From Thermostichus sp047462415 (GTDB taxonomy: Bacteria > Cyanobacteriota > Cyanobacteriia > Thermostichales > Thermostichaceae): 64,000 nt of DNA. Position numbers and translations under genes: made by a program. The notes under the pieces are model-generated. The model ran no database searches. It was not told the origin of the DNA and saw only the letters and a program-made list of their open reading frames with translations. The stretch is from NCBI RefSeq assembly GCF_047462415.1, contig NZ_JANSJE010000015.1:19356-83355 (forward strand). Direction: 5' to 3'. Positions within the stretch are counted from its first letter, which is position 1; every line of letters starts with the position of its first letter. This document shows positions 51,086 to 61,000 of the stretch, in pieces.

Positions 51086-51835
51086 TTAGCTTGCTTCCGA
51101 ATCGGCTGGCCGGGATCCCGCCTCAGGCATGGGCTCTGGGAAGCCCCTTTGGCGCAGCCGCCGCAGCGAATCCAAAGCTGCCGCGGCAACGCTATCGTGG
51201 GGATCCCTGGCCAGATAGTTGAGGGCAGAAACACTCTTGGGCGAGGGCAGATTTCCCAAGGCCTGGGCCAGCCGCTGCCGCACCAGCCAATCTTCCGACT
51301 GGGCAAACCGCAGGATGTGATCCAAAGCCCGCAGATCCCCCAGTTCTCCCAGAGCTGCAATGGCCGCCTGCTGCAGCAACACTTCCGGCCCCTCCAACGC
51401 CCGCAGCAGCACCTCATAGGCCCGTGGATCCTTCAGGTTGCCCAGGGCCACGGCGGCGCTGAAGCGCACCAGCCACTCCACATCTTCATAAAAAGCCCGC
51501 ACCAGGGCCTCAAAAGCCCGCGGATCTTCCAAGTAGCCCAGGGCGCCTGCTGCATCGGCGCGAATGCCGTAGTCCGGGTCTTGGGTGAGGATCTCCAGCA
51601 GCTTGGGCAGACAGGCGTCCGTCTGCTTGATCCCCAGGGCAAAGACGGCAAAAGAGCGCACCTGCAGGTTTTCGTCGTCGATGACCTGCAAAATCAGCGG
51701 CACCGCCTGCTCCGCTGGCACATCCCGCAACTGGGCCAAGGCCACCATGCGATCCGCAGGGCGTTGGCTGCGCAAGCGTTGGGCGATTTCCTCCAGACGA
51801 GCGGGGTTGACAGGATCCAGAGCAGAGACAGTCAT
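51086..51835 (-). CDS. HEAT-like repeat protein (phycobilisome lyase/NblB-like), second copy
   Basis: A 249-residue protein of the same type as that at 22398, with about six HEAT-like repeats such as NLQVRSFAVFALGIKQTDAC, DYGIRADAAGALGYLEDPRA and EWLVRFSAAVALGNLKDPRA. Either could be the phycobilisome-degradation factor NblB or a bilin-lyase-like chaperone; I cannot assign the function. The start is ATG 51835. It lies 78 bases upstream of mnmA on the same strand. Confidence 0.8.
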   Translation of the reverse strand: MTVSALDPVNPARLEEIAQRLRSQRPADRMVALAQLRDVPAEQAVPLILQVIDDENLQVRSFAVFALGIKQTDACLPKLLEILTQDPDYGIRADAAGALGYLEDPRAFEALVRAFYEDVEWLVRFSAAVALGNLKDPRAYEVLLRALEGPEVLLQQAAIAALGELGDLRALDHILRFAQSEDWLVRQRLAQALGNLPSPKSVSALNYLARDPHDSVAAAALDSLRRLRQRGFPEPMPEAGSRPADSEAS

Positions 51836-52053
51836 GGTCTTAACAAATATTTACAATCTTTCTCCAGTATGACAAACTTTGCTGCGCTCGGATAGGGGCC
51901 GGCTTTGCCTACCCCGGTCGGGATCTCTATCGACAGGGGCCGAGGTTTTGATTGGAAATCCTAGCATTGTTGCTGAAAAAAGCAGCTCGATTGAGCCCCA
52001 TCCCCAAGATTTTGGCTATTTTGGTGATGCGAGGCTCTCTGCCGGTGGTCTCT

Positions 52054-52926
52054 ATGCTGAAATCTTCGCCTGGTCGCCAACTGCTCTCACTTGGGATCCT
52101 CCTGCTGTCGGCAGGGGGCATGTTGTGCTTGTCCCCTCGTTTATCTTCTGCTTTGGCCAACGAACAAGCGGTTCCCGAAGCGGAGCTGGCGCTGCAGCCG
52201 CTTTTGCCGCCGGGATCGCGCATCCTCCGCTCCCGTCGGCTGAGCGACACAGAAGCCGAGATCTGGGTGGAGTCGCGCGGCGGCAGCAGCCCTGTAGTTA
52301 TGCGGCTCAACGCCTCAGGCCGTTGGGAACAGGATATGAACGCTACTCTGGCGCGGGGAGCCAGCCAGATGCAGGCTCTTGCCCGGCAACAAACGGCGAG
52401 CCTGCCCGAAGGCTTTGGCCAAACTGCTCCCGACCAACCTCCGCCGGTGCCTTCTCTTCTGCAGGCTACCCAAGCTGCCTCTAGCCTGATCCCACCGGTG
52501 GATCGGGAGCAGGAAACCCAGCGGGCCTTAAGTGGGGCCGGACGGGCGGATCCCTTTGTGCCCCAAAACGTGCGTGCCCCTGAGCCAACCCTTGACCTGC
52601 CACCTCTGCCTCCGCCTCCGGAACTGCCTCCGCCCGGTGGCGAAGTGCCCGTAGCAGTGGCCACGCCGCTCCCGACGCCCACTCCTGACCCGGCGGCCTT
52701 TGCCCGCAGCGTGCAGGTTTCTGGGATGATCCAGATTGGTGGCGAATCCTTTGCTTTGGTTTCTGGCCCAGGCGTCATCCCTTCTGTGGTGCATGCCGGG
52801 CAGAACTACCAAACTGCCAAAGTGGCCGGAGTATCGGTGCCAGAGCGACGGGTTGTGCTCTCGGAAGGAGGCGAGACCGTCGTGAAGACAATGCAAGACA
52901 CCACTGTGATTGTGGGTGCGCCCTAG
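52054..52926 (+). CDS. Exported proline-rich protein with a PilP/GspC-like C-terminus
   Basis: A 290-residue protein with a signal peptide (MLKSSPGRQLLSLGILLLSA then GGMLCLSPRLSSALA). A globular segment follows (AEIWVESRGGSSPVVMRLNA), then a long proline-rich linker (about residues 165-220). The last 60 residues form a beta-rich domain (RSVQVSGMIQIGGESFALVS then VVHAGQNYQTAKVAGVSVPE) like the periplasmic domain of PilP/GspC pilus and secretion proteins. The frame is open to TTG 51952; ATG 52027 is another candidate start. No pilus operon is adjacent, so the assignment is tentative. Confidence 0.65.
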   Translation: MLKSSPGRQLLSLGILLLSAGGMLCLSPRLSSALANEQAVPEAELALQPLLPPGSRILRSRRLSDTEAEIWVESRGGSSPVVMRLNASGRWEQDMNATLARGASQMQALARQQTASLPEGFGQTAPDQPPPVPSLLQATQAASSLIPPVDREQETQRALSGAGRADPFVPQNVRAPEPTLDLPPLPPPPELPPPGGEVPVAVATPLPTPTPDPAAFARSVQVSGMIQIGGESFALVSGPGVIPSVVHAGQNYQTAKVAGVSVPERRVVLSEGGETVVKTMQDTTVIVGAP

Positions 52927-53002
52927 CCGTGGCTATTCCAGAGCCCAGCGGTTTGATCTATTCTCCCGCCTCTGGGCAAGGGATTTTTCCAAAGTCAAGT
53001 CT

Positions 53003-53126
53003 AACTCCCCTCTCCCTCTGGGAGAGGGGCCGGGGGTGAGGGTGCCTCTGGGAGAGGGGTTGGGGGTGGTCGCGCTAGCGGCGCGGAGCGCTTGGGTGCC
53101 TCTGGGAGAGGGGCCGGGGGTGAGGG
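53003..53126. repeat. Composite CCCCTCTCCC repeat cluster (inverted)
   Basis: The third composite locus: three GGAGAGGGGYYGGGGGTG-type units with a GTCGCGCTAGCGGCGCGGAG CGCTTGGG unit between the second and third, in the same order as at 17959. It separates the exported-protein gene from the convergent 197-residue gene. Confidence 0.8.
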
Positions 53127-53138
53127 AGTCTGGGAAAA

Positions 53139-53732
53139 TCAAAAACGAGGCTCGCTGTTGAGGCGTGACGGCTGCTGTTTTAAATAGCGCAAGAACTCCC
53201 GCAGTTCGGCCTCATTCAGTTGGTGGCGAGATTTTTTCTGGAAGCGACGCTCCAGGAACTCTTGTCCTTCCTTGCGGCCCCAGCCAATACGCTGCATCTC
53301 GACATCTGTTTGAGCAATGATGTCTGATAGATCATCTCCATAGGCTCCCGGCTCGCTCAAGCTGGGCAATTCTGAGGGAGTCGGCTTCGCAGGGATCCCT
53401 GTTGGCTCAGGGGCTTGAGGGGCAGGAGAAGAGTGGGTGCGCCCATTGGCCAAGGCCAAGTCGGGAGTTGGCAAATAGGGCAGCCTGGCGGCAGCAGAAT
53501 CCATACCCAAGCTCAAGGAAGTTGCGGAATGACCGAATCCTGCGTGGTTTAAAGCGCGCTTCAGCGCAGCATCTTCCGCTTCTTCTACTGTGTTGGAGCC
53601 GGCAATACCACTGCCCAGAACCGTGTTGTTCACCACCACCTGGGCTTTGACAATGTAGATCCCTTCTTCTACGCGCAACAGATCGGTGAGCAAACTGCCC
53701 ATAGGGTACCGATCTCGAAACTGTTGAATCAT
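53139..53732 (-). CDS. Unknown protein with Rad52-like N-terminal segment
   Basis: A 197-residue protein I cannot name. The N-terminal 60 residues read as a small beta-beta-beta-alpha unit (GIYIVKAQVVVNNTVLGSGI, NTVEEAEDAALKRALNHAGF). The AEDAALKRAL motif recalls the T-DALKRAL helix of Rad52/Rad22 annealing proteins. A proline-rich linker follows, then a helical end (EMQRIGWGRKEGQEFLERRF then LREFLRYLKQ) of the type attached to cyanobacterial DNA-binding proteins. The Rad52 link is a guess from one motif. ATG 53732 is used. Confidence 0.6.
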   Translation of the reverse strand: MIQQFRDRYPMGSLLTDLLRVEEGIYIVKAQVVVNNTVLGSGIAGSNTVEEAEDAALKRALNHAGFGHSATSLSLGMDSAAARLPYLPTPDLALANGRTHSSPAPQAPEPTGIPAKPTPSELPSLSEPGAYGDDLSDIIAQTDVEMQRIGWGRKEGQEFLERRFQKKSRHQLNEAELREFLRYLKQQPSRLNSEPRF

Positions 53733-54014
53733 GTTTGCGCCGAAACCTGTCGCTGCTCGGGTCTTGACTACAAGCTAGCTTGAAAGTACGCCTCACATCC
53801 AGATCTCAACGCCTCAATCTCAAATCAACATCGGCTAAAGATGTCTATCGAGCAGATCCCAACAAGAAGAGAAGTCTTTCCCAACAGTCAGCGTTCGGCT
53901 CGACAAGGGTATGCTATGGCCAAGGGATCCAGTTGCCAAGGTTGCCCTGAGTGGCTGGCTTGGAAAAGGAAAACTGATTTATTATCGCTGCACAGCAAGG
54001 CATAACGGAGAACC

Positions 54015-54944
54015 ATGGCTAGCGATACAACCGGGGTCAGCTCAGCCAGTTTGGGGCAGGCAGCCATTCGAGAGCGCAATTATGGCACTGCTTTGCAGTT
54101 GCTGCGGCGGGCTTATCGTGCGGATCCCAGCCCGGAGAATGCCCGTTGGCTGGCCACCGCCTACGAAGAAGCGGGGTATGCCCAATTGGCCGCCCTCTAT
54201 CGAGAATTGGCCCAAGAGCGCAGGGAGACTCCCAAAGCAATTCAATTCCAAGCCCCCAAACCTCCCGGCGCCCTTGCAGAACTGAAGCAACCCCCTTCTG
54301 AACCGCCGGAGCGCAAGACCATTCCCTTGCCCCAGCCGATCCCACACCCAACCCCACCGGCATCCTCTCCGGATCAGCCGATTTGGGTCTACAAGCCCGC
54401 CCCCATTGACCCCAAAAGCATCAGCCGTCAAACGCCCCTTCGATCTCAAGCCGCGGAGCCTGCCCCTTCCCCTCAACAATCGGCGGAGAGGAGCAACTAT
54501 CTGCCGGTTCAACACGCCCCGGATTTACAAAACCCGCAGCAGGGATCCCCCTTCCTGCGGCGGCTGAACCAACTGCATCGCCAGTTTAAGGATCGGCCCA
54601 CGGCGGAGCTGGCTCTGCAACTGGCGGAAGCCTACGACGAGCAGAAGAACTTCAAAGAGGCCCAGCGCTACTACCGAGAGGTGTTGGATCTGGATGATTC
54701 CTGGCTGTTGCGACCAATGGTGCAGGAGCGCCTGGAAGAGCTGCAGCAACTGCAGGAGCAGGGTTCTTTGGCGGATCCCTCGGCCCAAAGTTTGCTCAAG
54801 CTGGCCGAGAAGTTGGAGCAGGAGGGGGAAATCGCCCGGGCCGAGCAAGTTTACCGCCAGATCCTAAAAATGAATGCCACCCTGGATGTTTATGCTAAGG
54901 CTCGCAAGGGGCTAAATCGGCTCTATCCGGACGGAAAGCGGTGA
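54015..54944 (+). CDS. TPR-repeat protein with proline-rich middle
   Basis: A 309-residue soluble protein. Residues 10-75 form a TPR pair (GQAAIRERNYGTALQLLRRA, SPENARWLATAYEEAGYAQL). Residues 80-185 are proline-rich and probably disordered. Residues 195-305 form further TPRs (AELALQLAEAYDEQKNFKEA, SLLKLAEKLEQEGEIARAEQ). The layout is that of a scaffold protein with no known partner. ATG 54015 starts it. It converges on the permease gene at 54999. Confidence 0.75.
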   Translation: MASDTTGVSSASLGQAAIRERNYGTALQLLRRAYRADPSPENARWLATAYEEAGYAQLAALYRELAQERRETPKAIQFQAPKPPGALAELKQPPSEPPERKTIPLPQPIPHPTPPASSPDQPIWVYKPAPIDPKSISRQTPLRSQAAEPAPSPQQSAERSNYLPVQHAPDLQNPQQGSPFLRRLNQLHRQFKDRPTAELALQLAEAYDEQKNFKEAQRYYREVLDLDDSWLLRPMVQERLEELQQLQEQGSLADPSAQSLLKLAEKLEQEGEIARAEQVYRQILKMNATLDVYAKARKGLNRLYPDGKR

Positions 54945-54998
54945 ACGGCAGACCCTCGCATTTCCCCTGAACCGTCACAATTCGGAAGCAGCTTCTCC

Positions 54999-56105
54999 TC
55001 AAAATGGATCCCGCGGGTCGAGGGCATCTCGCAGACCATCCCCCAGCAAGTTAAAAGACAAAGAGGTGAGCACCACCATCAGGGTGGGGGCTAGCACCAG
55101 CCAAGGCTGCAGAATGATTACCGAAGCATTGGTGGCCAGCGACAGCATATTTCCCCAAGACGCATCCGGCTGTTGGATCCCCAGGCCGATCAAGCTCAGC
55201 ACCGACTCCGCCACGATGTAGCCGGGCACCGCCAAGGTTGCCGAGATCACCACGTAGGTGGTGGTCTGAGGCAGAATATGCCGCACCAGCAGATACAGGG
55301 ATCCGGCCCCGGCCACCCGCGCCGCCTGCACAAAGTCTCGCTCCCGCAAGGACAGCACCTGGCCCCGAATGACCCTGGCCAAGCCCGCCCAACCCACAAA
55401 AGAGAGGATGGCCACAATCACCAAAAAGCGCTCGGCATTGCTGAAGGGCACGCCGGTCAGCGGGTTCACCTGCAACACCGCCGCCAGCGACACCAGCAAA
55501 TACAGGGTTGGGATCGACATCAACACCTCAGTCAGCCGCATCAGCAGCGTATCCACCCAGCCGCCGAAGTAGCCGGATATGGCCCCCACCAGCAGGCCGA
55601 TGGGAAAAGAGATGCCGATGCCCACCAGGCCAACAAACAGGCTGACGCGCCCGCCATAGACCAGACGGCTGAAGTAGTCGCGGCCCTGATCATCCGTGCC
55701 CAGCAGGTGCAGCCGCGCTACCGGCAGCCCTTCCTCTGGCCGCAGGGGGACGGTGCCGAACAAATGTCGATCCCAGGGGATCAGCCCCAGCCAACGGTAA
55801 GGAGTGCCGGCCACAAACAGGCGGATCCCGGCGGGACGGCTGCTATCCACCAAAAGCGGACGTTCGCCCGTTTCCAGATCCACCGGCCCCTGGCGGGTGG
55901 GGTAAACGTGGGGCCCCAGCCAAGCGCCCGACTCATCCCACAAGTGAATGGCGGTGGGGGGCAAAAGGGATCCCCCTGGCTGCGATTCCAGCGGGCTGTA
56001 GGGGGCAACAAACTCGGCAAAAATGGCGCAGACGTAGAAAAAAATGAGAATGTAGGCTCCCACTTGAGCCCAGCGATTTTGGCGCAGCCGTTTCCACCAC
56101 TGCAT
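54999..56105 (-). CDS. Dipeptide/oligopeptide-type ABC transporter permease (DppC/OppC)
   Basis: A 368-residue inner-membrane permease. After a first span (VGAYILIFFYVCAIFAEFVA) comes a roughly 90-residue periplasmic loop. Then comes the GTDDQGRDYFSRLVYGGRVS motif typical of DppC/OppC, the permease core and the EAA loop QAARVAGAGSLYLLVRHILP. LLGDGLRDALDPR closes it. It would pair with a DppB-type permease and ATPases not seen here. ATG 56105 (MQWWKRLRQNR) is chosen over 33 open codons upstream. Confidence 0.88.
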   Translation of the reverse strand: MQWWKRLRQNRWAQVGAYILIFFYVCAIFAEFVAPYSPLESQPGGSLLPPTAIHLWDESGAWLGPHVYPTRQGPVDLETGERPLLVDSSRPAGIRLFVAGTPYRWLGLIPWDRHLFGTVPLRPEEGLPVARLHLLGTDDQGRDYFSRLVYGGRVSLFVGLVGIGISFPIGLLVGAISGYFGGWVDTLLMRLTEVLMSIPTLYLLVSLAAVLQVNPLTGVPFSNAERFLVIVAILSFVGWAGLARVIRGQVLSLRERDFVQAARVAGAGSLYLLVRHILPQTTTYVVISATLAVPGYIVAESVLSLIGLGIQQPDASWGNMLSLATNASVIILQPWLVLAPTLMVVLTSLSFNLLGDGLRDALDPRDPF

Positions 56106-56220
56106 GAGGCCAGGGTCCCGGTTGGGCGAGTTGCCAGAACGAAGTTGGCTTTTAGTGTAGCTAAGCTTTGGGGTTATTTCGAAGACACTGCCCACGCCGT
56201 CCAATCTTGAACGGATCCCC

Positions 56221-56721
56221 CTAGCCGGCCAGGGAATAGCCGCGGCTGCAGGGGGCCATCATTTCCATCCGAGCTGCGGCGATGGTCTGCGGCAGCACCC
56301 CCACCAGCCGCGCCAAAATGTCATCCGGCAACTGCTTGACCAACTCCGCAGAGAAAAACTCCTCCAAGCTAAAGAGCAAAATCCGCGCCCGCTGGGCCGG
56401 CAAAGGATTATCGGTGATCTGCTGCAACCAGCGCATCCAGTGCAGCCGCTTGGTATAGGCGTTTTGCCGCTCTTGATAGCCCTGAGGATGCAACAGAGCC
56501 ACATCCCCAATCGGGATCACGCTGCTCGACTCCACATCCAAGGGCCCCCCCACCGCAGCGCCCGGCCCGGCAAACTCGGCATGAAACGTCTTGCAGATGA
56601 TCAAGGCGTTGTGCCGCTGCGGATCCACCATCAGCAATTGGCCGCTGCTGAGGCTGCGAATCAGTTGACCTGGCTCAACCCACTGAACCAGGCTATGGCT
56701 GTTGGGAGAGGGCTCGTTCAT
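56221..56721 (-). CDS. Hypothetical protein (166 aa)
   Basis: I do not recognise this protein. It starts with a polar leader and WVEPGQLIRSLSSGQLLMVD, then has a beta-rich stretch (NALIICKTFHAEFAGPGAAV GG). A helical C-terminus (RILLFSLEEFFSAELVKQLP, DDILARLVGVLPQTIAAARM) ends in CSRGYSLAG. There is no membrane span. It is on the same strand as selD but separated by about 120 bases. Confidence 0.6.
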   Translation of the reverse strand: MNEPSPNSHSLVQWVEPGQLIRSLSSGQLLMVDPQRHNALIICKTFHAEFAGPGAAVGGPLDVESSSVIPIGDVALLHPQGYQERQNAYTKRLHWMRWLQQITDNPLPAQRARILLFSLEEFFSAELVKQLPDDILARLVGVLPQTIAAARMEMMAPCSRGYSLAG

Positions 56722-56840
56722 ACCTCTTTAAGATATCTCAGCTCCCCTTCCCCTTACATGAGATCTTCAACTTTCGCAGCTCTGCTTGACCAAATCTTCA
56801 TAGATTGGGGGGAGAGGGCCAAACGTGGCCTTCCCCCAAG

Positions 56841-57905
56841 CTACTGGCGGGGGGTTTGGATCTCGCCGACAACCCGAATGGCGATCCCTTCGCCGGCCTG
56901 GCAGCGGCCAATGCGGCGGGCATAGGAGTAGCCGGCGCTGTGGAGCTCTTGCAAAAGCTCTGCGGTGAAGGCGGGATCCACCGCCAGCAGCAAGCCGCCG
57001 CTGGTTTGCGGATCCGCCAAGAGCAACTGCTGCCACTCCGGTAGAGAGTCGGCCTCTACGCCTTCATAGCCTTGCCAGTTGCGGCGGGCTGCACCTGGGA
57101 AGATCCCCGCCTCCGCCAAGGAGAGGGCCTCGGGCAAAAAGGGAATAGCAGCCAAATCCAGCTCGGCGCTTACCCCTGAGCCACGGCAGACCTCTAGCAA
57201 GTGTCCCAAGAGGCCAAACCCCGTTACATCGGTTAGGGCGTGAACCTGGGGTCGCCGCGCCAGTTGTGGGCCGATGCGGTTAAGCTGAGTCATCACCTGC
57301 AAAACCTCGGCGTAGCCCGCTGCGCTAAGCTGACCCTTTTTTAGGGCGGTGGTCATCACCCCGATCCCCAGCGGCTTGGTTAGGATGAGGTCGTCGCCGG
57401 GCTGAGCCGTGGCGTTGCGGCGGATGTGCTGCGGGTGGGCCAGGCCTGCCGCCACCAAGCCGAAGATGGGCTCGGGCGAATCGATGGAGTGCCCCCCGGC
57501 CAAAGGGATCCCGGCTTCCTGACAGATCTGGATTCCCCCGGCCATGATCTCCCGAATAGCCGACAGGGGCAGGGTGTTGACCGGCATGCCCAAAATGGCG
57601 AGGGCGAGAATGGGCGTGCCCCCCATTGCGTAAACGTCAGAGAGGGCGTTGGCTGCGGCAATGCGGCCAAAATCCACCGGATCGTCCACGATGGGCATGA
57701 AAAAGTCGGTGGTCAGGATCAGGGCCTGCTCGTCGTTGAGTTGGTAGACGGCGGCATCGTCGCTCGTTTCAGCCCCCACCAACAGGGCCGGATCTGACCA
57801 AAGAAGAGGCAGCTCCTTAAGAATCTGCTGCAGCAGCGCCGGGGCAATTTTGCAGCCGCAGCCGCCGCCGTGGGAGTACTGGGTGAGGCGAAGGGGAGTC
57901 TCCAT
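56841..57905 (-). CDS. selD: Selenide, water dikinase (selenophosphate synthetase)
   Basis: SelD makes selenophosphate from selenide and ATP for selenocysteine or 2-selenouridine synthesis. The 354-residue protein begins with the catalytic HGGGCGCK (Cys16 and Cys18, Lys19). It continues with the ATP-binding acidic GAETSDDAAVYQLNDEQALI and LTDVTGFGLLGHLLE, and ends with DPQTSGGLLLAVDP. The catalytic residue is Cys, not Sec. No selA or selB is near; use in tRNA selenation (MnmH) is possible. ATG 57905 is the start; dnaE is divergent 113 bases away. Confidence 0.95.
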   Translation of the reverse strand: METPLRLTQYSHGGGCGCKIAPALLQQILKELPLLWSDPALLVGAETSDDAAVYQLNDEQALILTTDFFMPIVDDPVDFGRIAAANALSDVYAMGGTPILALAILGMPVNTLPLSAIREIMAGGIQICQEAGIPLAGGHSIDSPEPIFGLVAAGLAHPQHIRRNATAQPGDDLILTKPLGIGVMTTALKKGQLSAAGYAEVLQVMTQLNRIGPQLARRPQVHALTDVTGFGLLGHLLEVCRGSGVSAELDLAAIPFLPEALSLAEAGIFPGAARRNWQGYEGVEADSLPEWQQLLLADPQTSGGLLLAVDPAFTAELLQELHSAGYSYARRIGRCQAGEGIAIRVVGEIQTPRQ

Positions 57906-58018
57906 GCAAGCAAAGGGAGAAAACGTCGGCCTGACTTTACTGTAGCGGCAGCTAGCAGCAACTGGAAAAAGGGGCGCTGGGCTAAGGTTGAAGGGATCCC
58001 TCTACCCATAGCGTTGCC

Positions 58019-61000
58019 ATGTCTTTTGTCCCCTTGCACTTGCACAGCGAGTACAGCCTTCTGGACGGGGCTAGCCAATTGCCGCGTTTGATTGAGCAGG
58101 TGGTGGCGATGGGTTTGCCAGGACTGGCCCTGACCGATCACGGCGTCATGTATGGGGCCATTGAGCTGGTGAAACTGTGTAAAAGCAAAGGGATCAAGCC
58201 GATTATTGGCAACGAGATGTATGTTATCAACGGCGATATTCGAGACAAAAGTCGCAAGTATCCCAAGTATCACCAAGTGGTTCTAGCCAAAAACACCCAG
58301 GGCTATAAAAACTTAGTGAAGCTAACCACTATTTCCCATCTCCACGGCGTTCAAGGCAAGGGGATCTTTGCGCGCCCCTGCATCAACAAAGAGTATTTGG
58401 CCCAATACAAAGAGGGGTTGATCGTGACCAGCGGCTGTCGAGCTGGGGAAGTGCCCCAGGCCATTTTGCAGGGGCGGCCAGAAATTGCCCGCCAGGTTGC
58501 CGCCTGGTATCAAGAACAGTTTGGAGACGATTACTACATTGAGATCCAGGATCACGGCTATCGAGAAGACCGCTTTGTCAATGTGCAATTGGTGCGCATT
58601 GCTCGCGAATTGGGGATCCCGATCATCCTCACCAATGATAGCCACTTCATCTCCTGCTGGGATGTGGAGGCCCACGATGCCCTGCTCTGCATCCAAACAG
58701 GCAAATCTCTCACCGAGAAAGATCGCCTTCGCTACAGTGGGACGGAATACCTGAAAAGCCCAGAAGAAATGCGCCGCCTCTGCCGCGATCACCTGGAGCA
58801 AGAGGTGATCGATGAAGCCATTGCCAACACCCTCAAGGTGCTGGAAAAGATCGAGGGCTATGACCTATTTGGGGAAATGCGCATGCCCGACTACCCGGTT
58901 CCACCGGGCCATTCTGCCGATAGCTATCTCACCGAATTGGCCTGGCAGGGCTTGGCAAAACGCTGCGGCGTTGCCTATCCAGATCAGATTCCGGAAAACT
59001 ATCAGGAGCGCCTGCGCTTTGAGCTGAATATCATCCAACAAAAGGGCTTCTCCAGCTATTTCCTGGTGGTTTGGGACTACATTCGCTATGCCCGCGAGCA
59101 CGGGATCCCAGTAGGCCCAGGCCGCGGTTCGGCAGCCGGATCCCTGGTGGCCTATGCCCTGCAAATTACCAATATTGACCCCGTCAAATATGGGTTGCTC
59201 TTCGAGCGTTTTCTCAACCCAGAACGGCAATCGATGCCGGATATCGATACCGATTTCTGCATCGAGCGGCGGGGAGAGCTGATCGACTATGTAACCCGCA
59301 AGTATGGTCAAGAGCGAGTGGCCCAAATCATCACCTTCAACCGCATGACTTCCAAAGCTATTCTCAAAGATGTTGCCCGGGTGCTCGATATTCCCTATGC
59401 CGAAGCCGACAAAATGGCAAAGCTGATCCCGGTATCGCGGGGCAAACCGGCAAAATTGGAAGAGATGATCGGCGAGAACACGCCGGCCCCCGAGTTCAAA
59501 GAAAAATACGAGAAAGACCCAACCACTCACCGCTGGATCGAGCTGGCCCGCCTGTTGGAAGGCACCAACAAAACCTTTGGGGTTCACGCTGCCGGCGTGG
59601 TCATCGCCAAGGATCCCTTGGATGAGATCGTGCCCTTGCAATACAACAACGAAGGTCAAATTATTACCCAGTACTCGATGGAAGATATTGAGTCTCTGGG
59701 CCTGCTGAAGATGGACTTTTTGGGGCTGCGCAACCTGACGATGATCCAGCGGGCTGTGGAGCTGATTCGAGAGCACAGAGGGGTCACCATCGACCTGGAT
59801 AACCTACCATTGGATGACGAGAAAACCTACCAACTTTTGGAAAAGGGAGAGCTGGAAGGGATCTTCCAACTGGAATCTTCCGGGATGAAGCAGGTGGTGC
59901 GAGAGCTCAAGCCTTCCAACTTAGAAGACATTTCCTCGGTCTTGGCTCTTTACCGACCGGGGCCATTGGATACGGGCATGATCCCAGACTTTATCGATCG
60001 CAAACATGGCCGCAAGCCGGTAACCTATGCCCACGATCTCCTCAAGCCAATCCTTCAAGATACCTACGGCGCCATTCTCTACCAAGAACAGATCATGCGC
60101 ATTGCCCAGGACATGGCCGGCTATACCCTGGGCCAGGCCGACCTGCTGCGGCGGGCGATGGGGAAAAAGAAAGTTTCCGAGATGGAGCAACAGCGGGAGC
60201 AATTCGTCCGGGGAGCTTTGGAGCGAGGTGTGGCCAAGGAAGTGGCCACGGAACTATTTGACCAGATGGTTGCTTTCGCCGAGTATTGCTTCAACAAATC
60301 CCACTCTACGGCCTATGGACTGATTACTTTCCAGACAGCCTATCTCAAGGCCAATTATCCAACAGAATACATGGCGGCGCTGCTTTCTTCTGTGGGAGGG
60401 GATCAAGATAAGGTGCAGCGCTATATCACCTATTGTCTGTCGATAGGGATCCAGATTCAACCGCCCGATATCAACCGCTCTGGGCTGGATTTTACCCCCC
60501 AAGGATCCAGCATTTTGTTTGGTCTAGGGGCGGTGAAGAATGTGGGTGAGGGGGCGATTCAAAACATCCTGGCTGCCCGCCAGGCGGGGGGCCCCTTCAC
60601 CTCTTTGGCCGACTTTTGCCAGCGGGTGGATCTGCGCCTGGTTAACCGTCGCGCCATCGAGTCGCTGATCTGTGCAGGCGCTTTTGATTGTATTTCCCCC
60701 AACCGCAAGCAATTAATGGTGGATCTGGATCCCATTCTCACCTGGGCGACGGAGCGGGCCAAGTCCAAAGCCATTGGTCAAGCCAGCCTATTTGATTTGT
60801 TGGGCAGCGACAGCAGTGATGGCCAGGGATTTATGGAAGCGCCGCGGGGGCCTGCTACCGAAGATTTTCCAGCGCCAGAAAAGTTAAGGCTGGAACGGGA
60901 TCTGTTGGGTTTTTATGTTTCGGATCACCCGCTGCGACGGATTCAAGAGCAGGCGCGCCTGTTGGCTCCCGTTAACCTCTCGGATTTGAGCGGCTACGCA

